DNA of 64,000 bases. Origin: Pseudoflavonifractor phocaeensis. Lineage in GTDB: Bacteria > Bacillota > Clostridia > Oscillospirales > Oscillospiraceae. The position numbers and the translations under genes are program-made. The number at the start of each line of letters is the position of its first letter. Position 1 is the first letter of the stretch. The stretch is from NCBI RefSeq assembly GCF_021531815.1, contig NZ_JADYUM010000008.1, positions 1 to 64,000 on the forward strand, given 5' to 3'. The notes under the pieces were generated by a model, which was not told the DNA's origin, made no database searches, and saw nothing but the letters and a program-made list of their open reading frames with translations. Positions 20,669 through 29,071 of this stretch are shown piece after piece.

Positions 20669-21913
20669 TCAAAAGACGTAATTGGAAAGAACATAATAGG
20701 GGGTGCCGTCAGAACTGTCCGACCAGCTGATCTCGTCCCCGAAGCACTCAAAATAGGGAATACTGGGGGCGACGCCCCGTCGGCCGTACTGGTCCGTGTA
20801 TATGGCGGCGAAGTGAAGAATGTCCCCACGCTCCAGGTCCATGTCCATGGCGTCAAAGCGGAAAAACTGCTCTGCGTCCACGTCCCAGTTCTGTGGCTGT
20901 TCACAGGGCTCCAGCCAGGTGACCAGCCGAAAGTTTTTGAACAGGCCTACCTTCAGGTCCCGCACATCCACGGCGCCGAATTTGGTGTCCAGATTCAGTT
21001 CCTGGTCCCGTAGCCAGCCGTAGCCCTCAGCGAGGTGGAACAGCCCGTCTTTCCCGCGCTCCTCGTGAAGAAAGCAGCTCTCCAGACCGTAAATATCCAG
21101 TTGGGGCAGACTGTCCTGGTACAAGCCGCTGTAATTGTCCAGCAGCTGGGTCTGCCGGGTGTCTCCATTGACAAAGACGGCGGACAGGGTGATGGAGTCG
21201 GTGAGTTCGCAGGTGACCTCACCGGTAAACGCCCGGCCGGGGCTCTCCTGGGCAGGGAACTCCGCCGGGCCGTCGCCGCTGTCAGCCAGGAACACCACCT
21301 CCATCCCCTCCACGTAGGTCTTGGGGACCGCCCGCAGGGAGAAGGTGACGGTGTTTCGGGACAGGTCCCAGCCGGTCATTTCCGTACCGTAGTCGGCGGT
21401 CAGGTCGTTCTGGGATTTTAAGATCTCCTCCACCCGGTTGGTGATGGTGTTGATCTGGTGGTCCACGGAATAGCTGATGTTGTTGATGGAGTTGGACAGG
21501 TTGTTGTACTGGTTGTCCATCCGGTCCAGACGCTCCATCAGCCGCCAGCCGCCCCAGAGGACTGCCAGAGCGGCCAGTACATAGGGCCAGCGTCTGCGCT
21601 TTTTCGGCTTGGGCTGGGCGGCCAGATAGCGGTCCACAATCTCCTCCACCATGCGCAGCTGGGCATCGGACAGCTCGCCGGAGGCGGCTTCGGGGGAGGG
21701 AGCCGCCGGCTGTTCCTCCTCCACCCCCAGCAGCCAGCCCACGGAGACGTGAAACAGGCGGCTCAGGGCCACCAGTTTGTCGATGTCGGGCAAAGACGTA
21801 TCCGACTCCCATTTATAGATGGACTGCCGGGACACCCCCAGGGCTTCGCCGAGGTTCTCCTGGGACAGCTCCAATTCTTTCCGTTTGGCCGCGATGCGCT
21901 GACCTGTCGTCAT
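20669..21913 (-). CDS. Membrane-anchored XRE-family regulator
   Basis: 414 residues. An N-terminal helix-turn-helix domain (about 5-60, with LSQENLGEALGVSRQSIYKWE) is followed by a basic stretch (KPKKRRR). Next come one membrane helix (about 108-122), a coiled-coil-like segment rich in Asn (about 128-165) and a large beta-rich extracytoplasmic domain (about 175-414). This build suggests an outside signal changing DNA binding inside. AAGGAGG precedes the ATG. It ends 28 bases before the barnase gene, so the three genes form one operon. It may autoregulate them (inference). Confidence 0.85.
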   Translation of the reverse strand: MTTGQRIAAKRKELELSQENLGEALGVSRQSIYKWESDTSLPDIDKLVALSRLFHVSVGWLLGVEEEQPAAPSPEAASGELSDAQLRMVEEIVDRYLAAQPKPKKRRRWPYVLAALAVLWGGWRLMERLDRMDNQYNNLSNSINNISYSVDHQINTITNRVEEILKSQNDLTADYGTEMTGWDLSRNTVTFSLRAVPKTYVEGMEVVFLADSGDGPAEFPAQESPGRAFTGEVTCELTDSITLSAVFVNGDTRQTQLLDNYSGLYQDSLPQLDIYGLESCFLHEERGKDGLFHLAEGYGWLRDQELNLDTKFGAVDVRDLKVGLFKNFRLVTWLEPCEQPQNWDVDAEQFFRFDAMDMDLERGDILHFAAIYTDQYGRRGVAPSIPYFECFGDEISWSDSSDGTPYYVLSNYVF

Positions 21914-22033
21914 AGGCTCGACCTCCTTGGCCCCAAGGGTATCAGCGGCGGCGGAAAAGGGCCACCGCCCGGCGGTTGATTTTCTGCTAACCAGCGGTTT
22001 ACATGGGCCGGGATGCCTTGGGCCCCAAGGGAT

Positions 22034-23179
22034 TCAGCGGGAGGCGAAGAAGAGCTCGATCTCCGCCCGGCCGGCCTGGACCGAGCCCTGGACAAACTCA
22101 GGCTTGCCGCCGCCCCGGCCGTTGAGGGCCTGATTCATCTCCTTGGCGAAGGCGCGCAGGTCGCCGCCGGCCTGACCCACGGCGTACTTGTAGCCCTGGC
22201 CGTCGGCCCCGGAAAAGACGGCGCACCGTCCGCCGCAGGCGTGAAGCACCCCGTCACACAGCCGCCGCAGTCCGTCGGGAGAGAGCCCCCCCTCAAAGAG
22301 AAGCACGTCCCCGGCTCCGGCGTACTGCTCCGCCAGGGCGGCGAAGCGCTGGTCCTCCATGGTGAGAATGCGGGATTTCAGCGCGGCGTTCTCCTCCAGC
22401 AGCCTCTGAACGGCGGCCCCCGTTTCAAAGACCTTGGCGGACAGCAGGTTGGACACCTGGTGGTTCTGGTCTGCGATTTGATTGACATAACGCAGCGCCC
22501 GGCCTCCGCACACCAGCTCGATGCGCACACCCTCCCGGAACTTCTGGACGGACAGGAGCTTGACGAAGCCCACCTGTCCGGAGGTGGCCACATGGGTGCC
22601 GCAGCAGGCGCAGGTGTCCGCCCCGGGGAAAGAGACTATGCGCACCCGGCCGGACAGCTCCTTTTTGCTCCGGTACTCCAGGGCCGCCAGCTCCTGGGGG
22701 GAGGGGAAGGTGATGGAGATGGGGTGGTCCTCCCAGATGTAGCGGTTGGCCTCCGCCTCCAGCTCCCGGAGCTGGGTTTCGTCCAACAGAACATTTAAAT
22801 CGATGGTGATGACGTCGGCTCCCATGTGGAAGCCCACGTTGTCGCAGCCCCACTTGGCGTGGGCGATGCCGGAGACAATGTGCTCCCCGGAGTGGTGCTG
22901 CATCAGGTCGAAGCGGCGGTCCCAGTCGATGGTCCCCTCCACCCGGGAGCCCGCCTCCAGGGGCTTTTCACAGGTGTGGACCACATGGCCCTCCCGCTCA
23001 TGGACCTCCAGCACCCGCACGCCCCCCAGGACCCCCAGGTCATAGGGCTGGCCGCCTCCCTCGGGGTAAAAGGCGGTCTGGTCCAGCACCACGTCCCAGC
23101 CCTTTTTGGCCTGGGTACAGGACTGGACCACGGCGGAAAACTGGGTGAGATAGGGGTTTTCTTCATATAGTTTTTCCAT
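22034..23179 (-). CDS. alaX: Alanyl-tRNA editing protein AlaX (long form)
   Basis: 381 residues, the AlaX-L plan: a threonyl/alanyl-tRNA second-additional domain with zinc ligands HHSGEHIVSG and CACCGTHVATSGQVG, then a DHHA1 domain ending GGGKPEFVQGS. It removes serine or glycine from mischarged tRNA-Ala in the cytoplasm. GAGGTG precedes the ATG. It stands alone between the XRE gene and the small divergent pair. Confidence 0.93.
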   Translation of the reverse strand: MEKLYEENPYLTQFSAVVQSCTQAKKGWDVVLDQTAFYPEGGGQPYDLGVLGGVRVLEVHEREGHVVHTCEKPLEAGSRVEGTIDWDRRFDLMQHHSGEHIVSGIAHAKWGCDNVGFHMGADVITIDLNVLLDETQLRELEAEANRYIWEDHPISITFPSPQELAALEYRSKKELSGRVRIVSFPGADTCACCGTHVATSGQVGFVKLLSVQKFREGVRIELVCGGRALRYVNQIADQNHQVSNLLSAKVFETGAAVQRLLEENAALKSRILTMEDQRFAALAEQYAGAGDVLLFEGGLSPDGLRRLCDGVLHACGGRCAVFSGADGQGYKYAVGQAGGDLRAFAKEMNQALNGRGGGKPEFVQGSVQAGRAEIELFFASR

Positions 23180-23235
23180 GGTATTTCACCTCAAGCGCAT
23201 CAATGTTACGATACTCAACAGCATACCATATTTCC

Positions 23236-23267
23236 AAGGAAAAGAAAAGAGGACCGCCGGGCGGTCC
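23236..23267 (-). terminator. Terminator of the 83-residue gene
   Basis: The GGACCGCC/GGCGGTCC stem is followed on the minus strand by TCTTTTCTTTTCC, 15 bases beyond the stop. Confidence 0.75.
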
Positions 23268-23282
23268 ACTTATTGATGTGTA

Positions 23283-23534
23283 TTATCCAAAATCATGGCG
23301 GCCTTCGCCGCTAATACCATGAGATTCCAGAATGCGAACAATTTGTTCAATGGCACAAAAACAGTCGTTGTCCTGCAAGGAAGGGTCCGCAAGAACTTTT
23401 TTGATTTCCAAGATAGCTTGATAGCAAGTCCCTTCAATCACCTGATTTAGGTTGAATTGCATTTCGGGAAAACGAAGCTCAGCGTAGGAATTCCGGAATG
23501 CGTAGGTGAGTATTTTTTGAGTGGGGTCATTCAT
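23283..23534 (-). CDS. Small hypothetical protein, divergent from an XRE gene
   Basis: 83 residues, soluble and mostly helical, without a family I recognise. The ATG at 23534 has AAAGGAGG 9 bases upstream. Segments include MQFNLNQVIEGTCYQAILEIKKVL and DNDCFCAIEQIVRILESHGISG. It shares an 87-base intergenic region full of TAGCAT-type repeats with the XRE gene, and is probably controlled by it. Pairing of a small protein with an XRE regulator resembles toxin-antitoxin or phage-derived modules, but no toxin signature is visible. Confidence 0.65.
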   Translation of the reverse strand: MNDPTQKILTYAFRNSYAELRFPEMQFNLNQVIEGTCYQAILEIKKVLADPSLQDNDCFCAIEQIVRILESHGISGEGRHDFG

Positions 23535-23597
23535 AATAGTTTTCCTCCTTTTGCTACCATATGATAGCATATCAAAAAGGAAGATGCAACAAAATGG

Positions 23598-23622
23598 TAG
23601 CATCTCTTTGGGGGAGATGCTA
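23598..23622 (+). promoter_or_regulatory. Hairpin covering the XRE ribosome site and start
   Basis: A perfect 9-bp inverted repeat, TAGCATCTC and GAGATGCTA, spans the GGGGGAG ribosome site and ends on the A of the ATG. In RNA it would hide the start; in DNA it could be an operator. A second TGCTA-N8-TAGCA repeat lies about 35 bases upstream. Confidence 0.55.
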
Positions 23623-23843
23623 TGTTCTTTCAGAGATTGGAAGATTTAAGAATCGATAACGATAAAACACAGCAGGAAATAGCGGAATTACTTCATTGCA
23701 AGCGGGAGGTTTACCGTAGGTACGAAAAAGGCATCCGCGAGATTCCTGTATGGGCGCTAATTGTATTGGCCGAGTTTTATCATACCAGTACCGATTACAT
23801 TTTGGGGCGAACGGATGATCCAAAACCATATCGGAAAAAATAA
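23622..23843 (+). CDS. Small XRE-family DNA-binding protein
   Basis: 73 residues, a single helix-turn-helix domain: KTQQEIAELLHCKREVYRRYEKGIREIPVWALIVLAEFY, ending YILGRTDDPKPYRKK. It is the minimal repressor form found in phages and mobile elements. Its ribosome site is inside an inverted repeat, so its own translation may be damped. It is divergent to the small hypothetical gene and probably represses both by binding the TAGCAT repeats between them. Confidence 0.88.
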   Translation: MFFQRLEDLRIDNDKTQQEIAELLHCKREVYRRYEKGIREIPVWALIVLAEFYHTSTDYILGRTDDPKPYRKK

Positions 23844-23871
23844 TGGCAGCCGCCGCGCGGCTGCCATTTTT
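23842..23871. terminator. Terminator between XRE and NSS transporter genes
   Basis: AATGGCAGCCGC/GCGGCTGCCATT stem with a short loop and a T-run on the plus side. It is placed between convergent genes. Confidence 0.85.
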
Positions 23872-23882
23872 ACTTGCGCAGT

Positions 23883-25211
23883 TTAACCGATCCCGCCGCA
23901 CAGAGCGCCCAGCACCAGCACCAGCAGGGTGACGCCGCAGAACAGGTACTTGGCCATGGGGTAGAACCAGGGACCCAGAGGCTTGGACCGGGCCAGGTTG
24001 ACCTGCTCCAGCACGTAGTCCTTGCCGCACACCCAGAAGAACATGACCGCGGCCAGGAGGGCGCCGATGGGGCAGATGTAGATAGAGCATACGTCCATCC
24101 AGTCGGAGACGATGGGGGCGATGGACAGCCCCACCACCAGGCCCAGGGCGCCGATGATGGCCACAGCCACGGGCCGCTTCAGGTGGAACAGCTCCTGAAG
24201 GGTGGCGGTGGGGGCCTCGAACAGGTTGATGAGGGAGGTCAGGGCGGCGAAGGTGACGGCCACGAAGAAGATGATGAGAATGATTCCGCCGCCGGGGATG
24301 TCCTTGAGCACATTGGGCAGGAAAATGAACATCAGGCCCGGGCCGCTGTTGTTCAGCTGCTGTCCGGCCACCGCCATGGCGGGGATGATGACCAGGGCGG
24401 CCAGCAGGGCGGCGCAGGTGTCGAACAGAGCCACCATCTTGGCGTCGGCGGGGACGTCGGAGTCATCACTCAGGTAGGAGCCGTAGATCAGGGTGCCGTT
24501 GCCCGCAATGGACAGGGAGAAGAAGGCCTGGCCCAGGGCGAAGACCCACACCATGGGGTCCAGCAGTCCCTCGGGCTTGAGGACGAAAATGTACCGGTAG
24601 CCCTCCGCCGCGCCGGGCAGGGTGGCCAGATAGACGGCCAAACCCACGAACAGCAGGAAAAACAGGGGGGTCATTACCTTGTTGGCCTTCTCGATGCCCT
24701 TTCCGATGCCGAAGGCCATGATGACAATGGTCACCGCCATGCCCGCCACCTGCCAGAAGGTGTTGCTGGTGGCGGTGGCGCCGAACTGGGCGGCAAAGGC
24801 GTCCAGGTCCGCCAGGGCGGACAGGGAGCCGGAGAGGGCGCTGGCGGTGTACTTGAAGATCCAGCCGGTGACCACCGAGTAGCCGATGGCCATGGCCAGG
24901 GAGCCCAGCACCGGGATCAGGCCCAGCAGCCGCCCGGGCTTGTCGGTGCCGAAGCGCAGCCTGGTGGCGGTGCCGAAGGCATCCACCGGACCGGACCGGG
25001 TGGCCCGGCCGAAGGCCATCTCCCCGATGACGCCGGTAGAGCCGATGATGACCACGAAGATCAGATAGGGGATGAGAAAGGTAGCCCCGCCGTATTTGGA
25101 GACCCGGGCGGGGAAGAGCCAGATGTTGCCCATGCCCACCGCCGAGCCGATACAGGCCAGAATAAAGCCCCACTTGGAGCCCCAGGAGTCGCGTTTGGTA
25201 CTGTGTGTCAT
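23883..25211 (-). CDS. Sodium-dependent transporter, NSS/SNF family
   Basis: 442 residues with about 11-12 membrane helices. The diagnostic start is GFILACIGSAVGMGNIWLFP, where the unwound first helix binds sodium and substrate; the FLIPYLIFV and PGAAEGYRYIF regions fit the family. It should take up an amino acid or related amine with sodium; the substrate cannot be read from sequence. Start ATG at 25211 with AGGGGTG upstream. It stands alone. Confidence 0.93.
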   Translation of the reverse strand: MTHSTKRDSWGSKWGFILACIGSAVGMGNIWLFPARVSKYGGATFLIPYLIFVVIIGSTGVIGEMAFGRATRSGPVDAFGTATRLRFGTDKPGRLLGLIPVLGSLAMAIGYSVVTGWIFKYTASALSGSLSALADLDAFAAQFGATATSNTFWQVAGMAVTIVIMAFGIGKGIEKANKVMTPLFFLLFVGLAVYLATLPGAAEGYRYIFVLKPEGLLDPMVWVFALGQAFFSLSIAGNGTLIYGSYLSDDSDVPADAKMVALFDTCAALLAALVIIPAMAVAGQQLNNSGPGLMFIFLPNVLKDIPGGGIILIIFFVAVTFAALTSLINLFEAPTATLQELFHLKRPVAVAIIGALGLVVGLSIAPIVSDWMDVCSIYICPIGALLAAVMFFWVCGKDYVLEQVNLARSKPLGPWFYPMAKYLFCGVTLLVLVLGALCGGIG

Positions 25212-25417
25212 ATGTCACACCCCTTTGTGTGATGCGGCCCAGCGCCGGGTGTTATTTCATCATACCATAGAAACCCCAAATTGCAAAGATGCTTTTTAAA
25301 CCCCTTCTGGGTAAAAAAGTTCCGCCCCCACGCACTCTTGCTTGCAATCCGGGCCATCCTATTGTACAATCAAAAAGAACGCCACAAGGCATATGGAGAA
25401 AAGGACGGTGAGCATCC

Positions 25418-26803
25418 ATGAGCATGACGGTCATCAAGTCGGTAGACCCCCGCAGCCCGGCCCGGCGGGCGGGCGTCCGGGCGGGGGAGACCCTGACCCA
25501 TATCAACGGCCACCAGATCGTGGATGTGCTGGACTATAAGTTTTACAGCTACGACCCCAAGCTGGAGCTGACCCTGAACGGGGCGGACGGTTCCACCCGC
25601 ACCCTGCGGGTACGGAAGATGGAGGGGGAGGACCTGGGACTGGAGTTTGAGACTTATCTCATGGACCGGGCCCGCTCCTGCGCCAACAACTGCATCTTCT
25701 GCTTCGTGGACCAGATGCCTCCGGGGATGCGGAAGAGCCTGTACTTCAAGGACGATGACGCCCGGCTCAGCTTCCTTATGGGCAATTACCTGACTCTGAC
25801 CAACCTGTCCCAACGGGAGGTCCAGCGGATCATCGACCTGCGCATCTCCCCCATCAACGTGTCCGTCCACACCACCGACCCGGTCCTGCGGTGCGAGATG
25901 CTGAAAAACAAGCGGGCGGGGGAGGCCATCGACACCATGCGCCGCTTCGCCAAAAACCATATCACCATGAACTGCCAGATCGTCTCCTGCCCCGGCATCA
26001 ACGACGGTCCGGCTCTGGACAGGACCCTGAACGATCTGGCGGAGATGTACCCGGCGGTGAACAGCATCTCGGTGGTGCCCGTGGGGGTGACCAAATTCCG
26101 GGAGGGGCTGTACCCCCTGAAGCCCTACACCCGGGAGCAGGCCGCCGCCCTGGTGGACCAGGTGGAGGCCTTTGCCGCCCGTCACCTGGAAAAGCAGGGG
26201 ACCCGTCTGGTGTGGTGCTCCGACGAGTTCTACCTCCTGGCAGGCCGGGACCTGCCCCCGGAGGACTATTTCGAGGAATTTACCCAGCTGGACAACGGAG
26301 TGGGCATGCTCACCCTGCTGGCCCAGGAGTTCCGCCGGGCCCTGGATCTGATGGAACCTGGGGAAATGGAGGGGGCGAGACCCTTTTCCGTCGCCACCGG
26401 CGTGTCCGCGGCCCCTTATTTATCCCAATTGGTTGACATGGCCCGGGAGAAATGTGGTACAATAAAAGGGAACGTATATCCCATCGTCAACCGCTTTTTT
26501 GGGGAGACCATTACGGTGGCCGGGCTGGTCACCGGCGGCGATTTGATCGCGCAGCTGCGGGGGAAGGACCTGGGGGAGCGGCTGCTCATCCCCGCCAACA
26601 TGCTTCGGGCCGGGGAACGGGTCTTTTTGGACGACGTGTCCCTGGACGATGTGGAGCGGGAACTGGGAGTCCCCGCCATCCCGGTGGCCCAGGACGGCTA
26701 TGAGCTGCTGGACGCCATCTGCGGCGTGATCCCCGTCCCCGCCGCCTCCATGCCTAACTTACCGGAGGACGAGTATTACCGGTATAACCCCGGCGTCCGG
26801 TAG
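25418..26803 (+). CDS. PDZ/radical-SAM DUF512 family protein
   Basis: 461 residues. A PDZ-like domain (about 5-65) precedes a radical-SAM type iron-sulfur motif C88-x3-C92-x2-C95 (CANNCIFC), followed by the DUF512 domain. YLTLTNLS, SVHTTDP and VSCPGINDGP are typical of this clostridial/cyanobacterial family, whose reaction is unknown. The ATG at 25418 is weakly supported (GGTGAG); ATG at 25424 is an alternative. It is followed by der, as in other Clostridia. The last 39 coding bases are repeated 160 bases downstream. Confidence 0.9.
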   Translation: MSMTVIKSVDPRSPARRAGVRAGETLTHINGHQIVDVLDYKFYSYDPKLELTLNGADGSTRTLRVRKMEGEDLGLEFETYLMDRARSCANNCIFCFVDQMPPGMRKSLYFKDDDARLSFLMGNYLTLTNLSQREVQRIIDLRISPINVSVHTTDPVLRCEMLKNKRAGEAIDTMRRFAKNHITMNCQIVSCPGINDGPALDRTLNDLAEMYPAVNSISVVPVGVTKFREGLYPLKPYTREQAAALVDQVEAFAARHLEKQGTRLVWCSDEFYLLAGRDLPPEDYFEEFTQLDNGVGMLTLLAQEFRRALDLMEPGEMEGARPFSVATGVSAAPYLSQLVDMAREKCGTIKGNVYPIVNRFFGETITVAGLVTGGDLIAQLRGKDLGERLLIPANMLRAGERVFLDDVSLDDVERELGVPAIPVAQDGYELLDAICGVIPVPAASMPNLPEDEYYRYNPGVR

Positions 26804-26959
26804 AGGGAAAACCAAAACGAAGCCCAGCGGAGCGGGTTCGTTTTGGAGAGGAGGAGCAAGGAAGCGATCTTGCGGCATTTGTCTGACAAATTCCGCCGAG
26901 CGCGGACTTTGCGACGACGAACCGGAGGACGAGTATTACCGGTATAATTCCGGCGTCCG
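26761..26959. repeat. 39-bp direct repeats flanking a palindromic element
   Basis: 26761-26799 and 26921-26959 are identical except for two adjacent bases (CC versus TT). The first copy is the 3' end of the DUF512 gene. Between them lie about 120 bases with the palindrome 26812-26846. Continuing the second copy in frame gives a CGT TTT TAA ending, so the current stop TAG may have been brought by an insertion that duplicated the gene end. Confidence 0.75.
26812..26846. repeat. Palindromic repeat, copy 1
   Basis: The arms CCAAAACGAA and TTCGTTTTGG enclose GCCCAGCGGAGCGGG, followed by AGAGGAGGAGCA. Two further copies (43987 and 55503) keep the pairing with different bases. Confidence 0.75.
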
Positions 26960-27008
26960 TTTTTAATATGGATCGTGGTATCTATCTTTGAGAAGTGTGA
27001 GGAATGAT

Positions 27009-28334
27009 ATGAAGCCATTAGTAGCCATCGTGGGCCGGCCCAACGTGGGCAAGTCCATGCTGTTCAACAAGCTCTGCGGCCAGCGGCTGTCCATCGTGGA
27101 GGACACCCCCGGCGTCACCCGGGACCGGCTGTACGCCCAGTGCGAGTGGAGAAACCGGGTGTTCGACATCGTGGACACCGGCGGTATCGAGCCGGGGACC
27201 GATGACCAGATCCTGTCCTTCATGCGGGAGCAGGCGGAGATCGCCATTTCCACCGCCACCGTCATCGTCTTTGTCTGCGACATCAAGACGGGGATGACTG
27301 CCGCCGACCAGGAGGTGGCCAACATGCTCCTCCGGTCCCGGAAGCCGGTGGTGCTGGCGGTGAACAAGGCCGATCAGACCGGACGGGAGAACCCGGACGT
27401 CTATGAGTTCTATAACCTGGGCCTGGGGGACCCCATCTCCGTCTCCGCCCTCCACGGCCACGGCACTGGCGACCTGCTGGACGCCTGCTTTGCCTACTTC
27501 CCCCCCGAGGAGGAGGAAGAGGAGGAGGATGACGTCATCAAGGTGGCCGTCATCGGAAAGCCCAACGTGGGCAAGTCCTCCCTGGTCAACCGGATTTTGG
27601 GGGAGGAGCGGGTCATCGTCTCCAACGTGGCGGGCACCACCCGGGACGCGGTGGACAGCCCCTTTGAAAACGAGAAGGGCAAGTACCTGTTCATCGACAC
27701 CGCCGGGATGCGGAAGAAGTCCAAGGTGGACGACCGCATTGAGAAGTTCTCCGTCCTCCGGGCCACCATGGCCATCGAGCGGGCGGACGTCTGCCTCATC
27801 ATGATCAACGCCGAGGACGGGGTCACGGAGCAGGACACCAAGGTGGCCGGTCTGGCCCATGAGGCGGGAAAGGCCTGTATCATCGTGGTCAACAAGTGGG
27901 ACGCCATCGAGAAGGACGGCAAGACCATGGACAAGATGCGCCAGGACGTGATGCGGGACCTGAGCTACATGACCTACGCCCCCATCGTGTTCATCTCCGC
28001 CCTGACGGGCCAGCGGGTGGACCGGCTCTTTGACCTGATCAACTATGTGAATAACCAGGCTGCCACCCGCATCTCTACCGGCATGCTGAACACCGTCCTG
28101 GCCGACGCCACTGCCCGGGTCCAGCCCCCCACGGACAAGGGCCGCCGCCTGAAGATCTATTATATGACCCAGACGGGCATCCGCCCGCCCCATTTCGTCT
28201 GTTTCTGCAACGACGCGCGGCTGTTCCATTTCTCCTACCAGCGGTATCTGGAAAACCAAATTCGCAGTACCTTCGGTCTGGAGGGGACTCCCATCCGTAT
28301 GACCATCCGGCAGAAGGGCGATAAGGAGGGGTAA
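27009..28334 (+). CDS. der: Ribosome-assembly GTPase Der (EngA)
   Basis: 441 residues with two tandem GTPase domains, each with its own G1 (GRPNVGKS and GKPNVGKS), DTGG or DTAG, and NKAD or NKWD motifs. An acidic linker of about ten Glu/Asp separates them, and a KH-like C-terminal domain follows (RRLKIYYMTQTGIRPPHFV). It acts in 50S subunit maturation. The ATG at 27009 has GAGGAA upstream; the longer reading is not supported. Confidence 0.97.
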   Translation: MKPLVAIVGRPNVGKSMLFNKLCGQRLSIVEDTPGVTRDRLYAQCEWRNRVFDIVDTGGIEPGTDDQILSFMREQAEIAISTATVIVFVCDIKTGMTAADQEVANMLLRSRKPVVLAVNKADQTGRENPDVYEFYNLGLGDPISVSALHGHGTGDLLDACFAYFPPEEEEEEEDDVIKVAVIGKPNVGKSSLVNRILGEERVIVSNVAGTTRDAVDSPFENEKGKYLFIDTAGMRKKSKVDDRIEKFSVLRATMAIERADVCLIMINAEDGVTEQDTKVAGLAHEAGKACIIVVNKWDAIEKDGKTMDKMRQDVMRDLSYMTYAPIVFISALTGQRVDRLFDLINYVNNQAATRISTGMLNTVLADATARVQPPTDKGRRLKIYYMTQTGIRPPHFVCFCNDARLFHFSYQRYLENQIRSTFGLEGTPIRMTIRQKGDKEG

Positions 28335-28336
28335 GA

Positions 28337-28999
28337 ATGTCCTATGTGAACTGGCCCGCCCTGGCGGGAGCTCTGTGGCTCCCTCTGCTGATAACGGCAG
28401 TACAGGCATACTTCTGGGGCTGCTTTAACGGGGCGGTCATCGTGTCCAAGTATATCCTCCACGACGATGTGCGTAACCACGGCAGCGGCAACGCGGGCCT
28501 GACCAATTTTCACCGCACCTTCGGCGGCCTGCTCACCTTTGTGGTCATTCTTTGCGACGTGTTGAAGGCTGTGGCCGCCATCCTCATCGGCGTGGCCATC
28601 AGCCAGTGGTTTTGTCTCCCGTTCTATACCCCCGTTGTGGCCAAATACTGGGCCGGACTGTTCTGCCTCCTGGGCCACATGTTCCCCTGCATGTTCCACT
28701 TCAAGGGGGGCAAGGGCATCCTGTCCGGGGGAACCATCGCCCTGATGATCGACTGGCGCATCGCCCTGGTGGTGTGGGGCGGCTTCCTGATCCTGGCGGT
28801 GCTCACCCGGTATGTGTCCCTGGGTTCCTGCTGGGCGGCCGCTTCCTTCCCCTTTGCCACCTGGTTCGTCTATCAGAACACGGTGTTGACCGTCATGGCT
28901 TTTTTCATTGGCGGTCTGGTGCTGTATAAGCACCGGGGCAATATCAAGCGCCTGCTCACCGGGACAGAGAGCAAGTTCACCCTACATAAAAAGAAATGA
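28337..28999 (+). CDS. plsY: Glycerol-3-phosphate acyltransferase PlsY
   Basis: 220 residues, with about five membrane helices. The family motifs are GSGNAGLTNFHRTFG (phosphate site) and GHMFPCMFHFKGGKG, plus a third near SLGSCWAA. It transfers an acyl group from acyl-phosphate to glycerol 3-phosphate, making lysophosphatidate at the inner membrane. It begins 2 bases after der, with AAGGAGGGG before the ATG, and is followed by a strong terminator before gpsA. Confidence 0.95.
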   Translation: MSYVNWPALAGALWLPLLITAVQAYFWGCFNGAVIVSKYILHDDVRNHGSGNAGLTNFHRTFGGLLTFVVILCDVLKAVAAILIGVAISQWFCLPFYTPVVAKYWAGLFCLLGHMFPCMFHFKGGKGILSGGTIALMIDWRIALVVWGGFLILAVLTRYVSLGSCWAAASFPFATWFVYQNTVLTVMAFFIGGLVLYKHRGNIKRLLTGTESKFTLHKKK

Positions 29000-29006
29000 A
29001 ATTGTG

Positions 29007-29040
29007 AAAGACAGGGTGGCCTGTGGCCACCCTGTCTTTT
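29007..29040 (+). terminator. Terminator between plsY and gpsA
   Basis: Perfect AAAGACAGGGTGGCC stem with TGT loop, followed by TTTT. gpsA's ribosome site lies only 15 bases beyond, so gpsA may be read by readthrough. Confidence 0.8.
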
Positions 29041-29071
29041 GGAAATGAATCATCAAAAGGAGAATTTTTCC

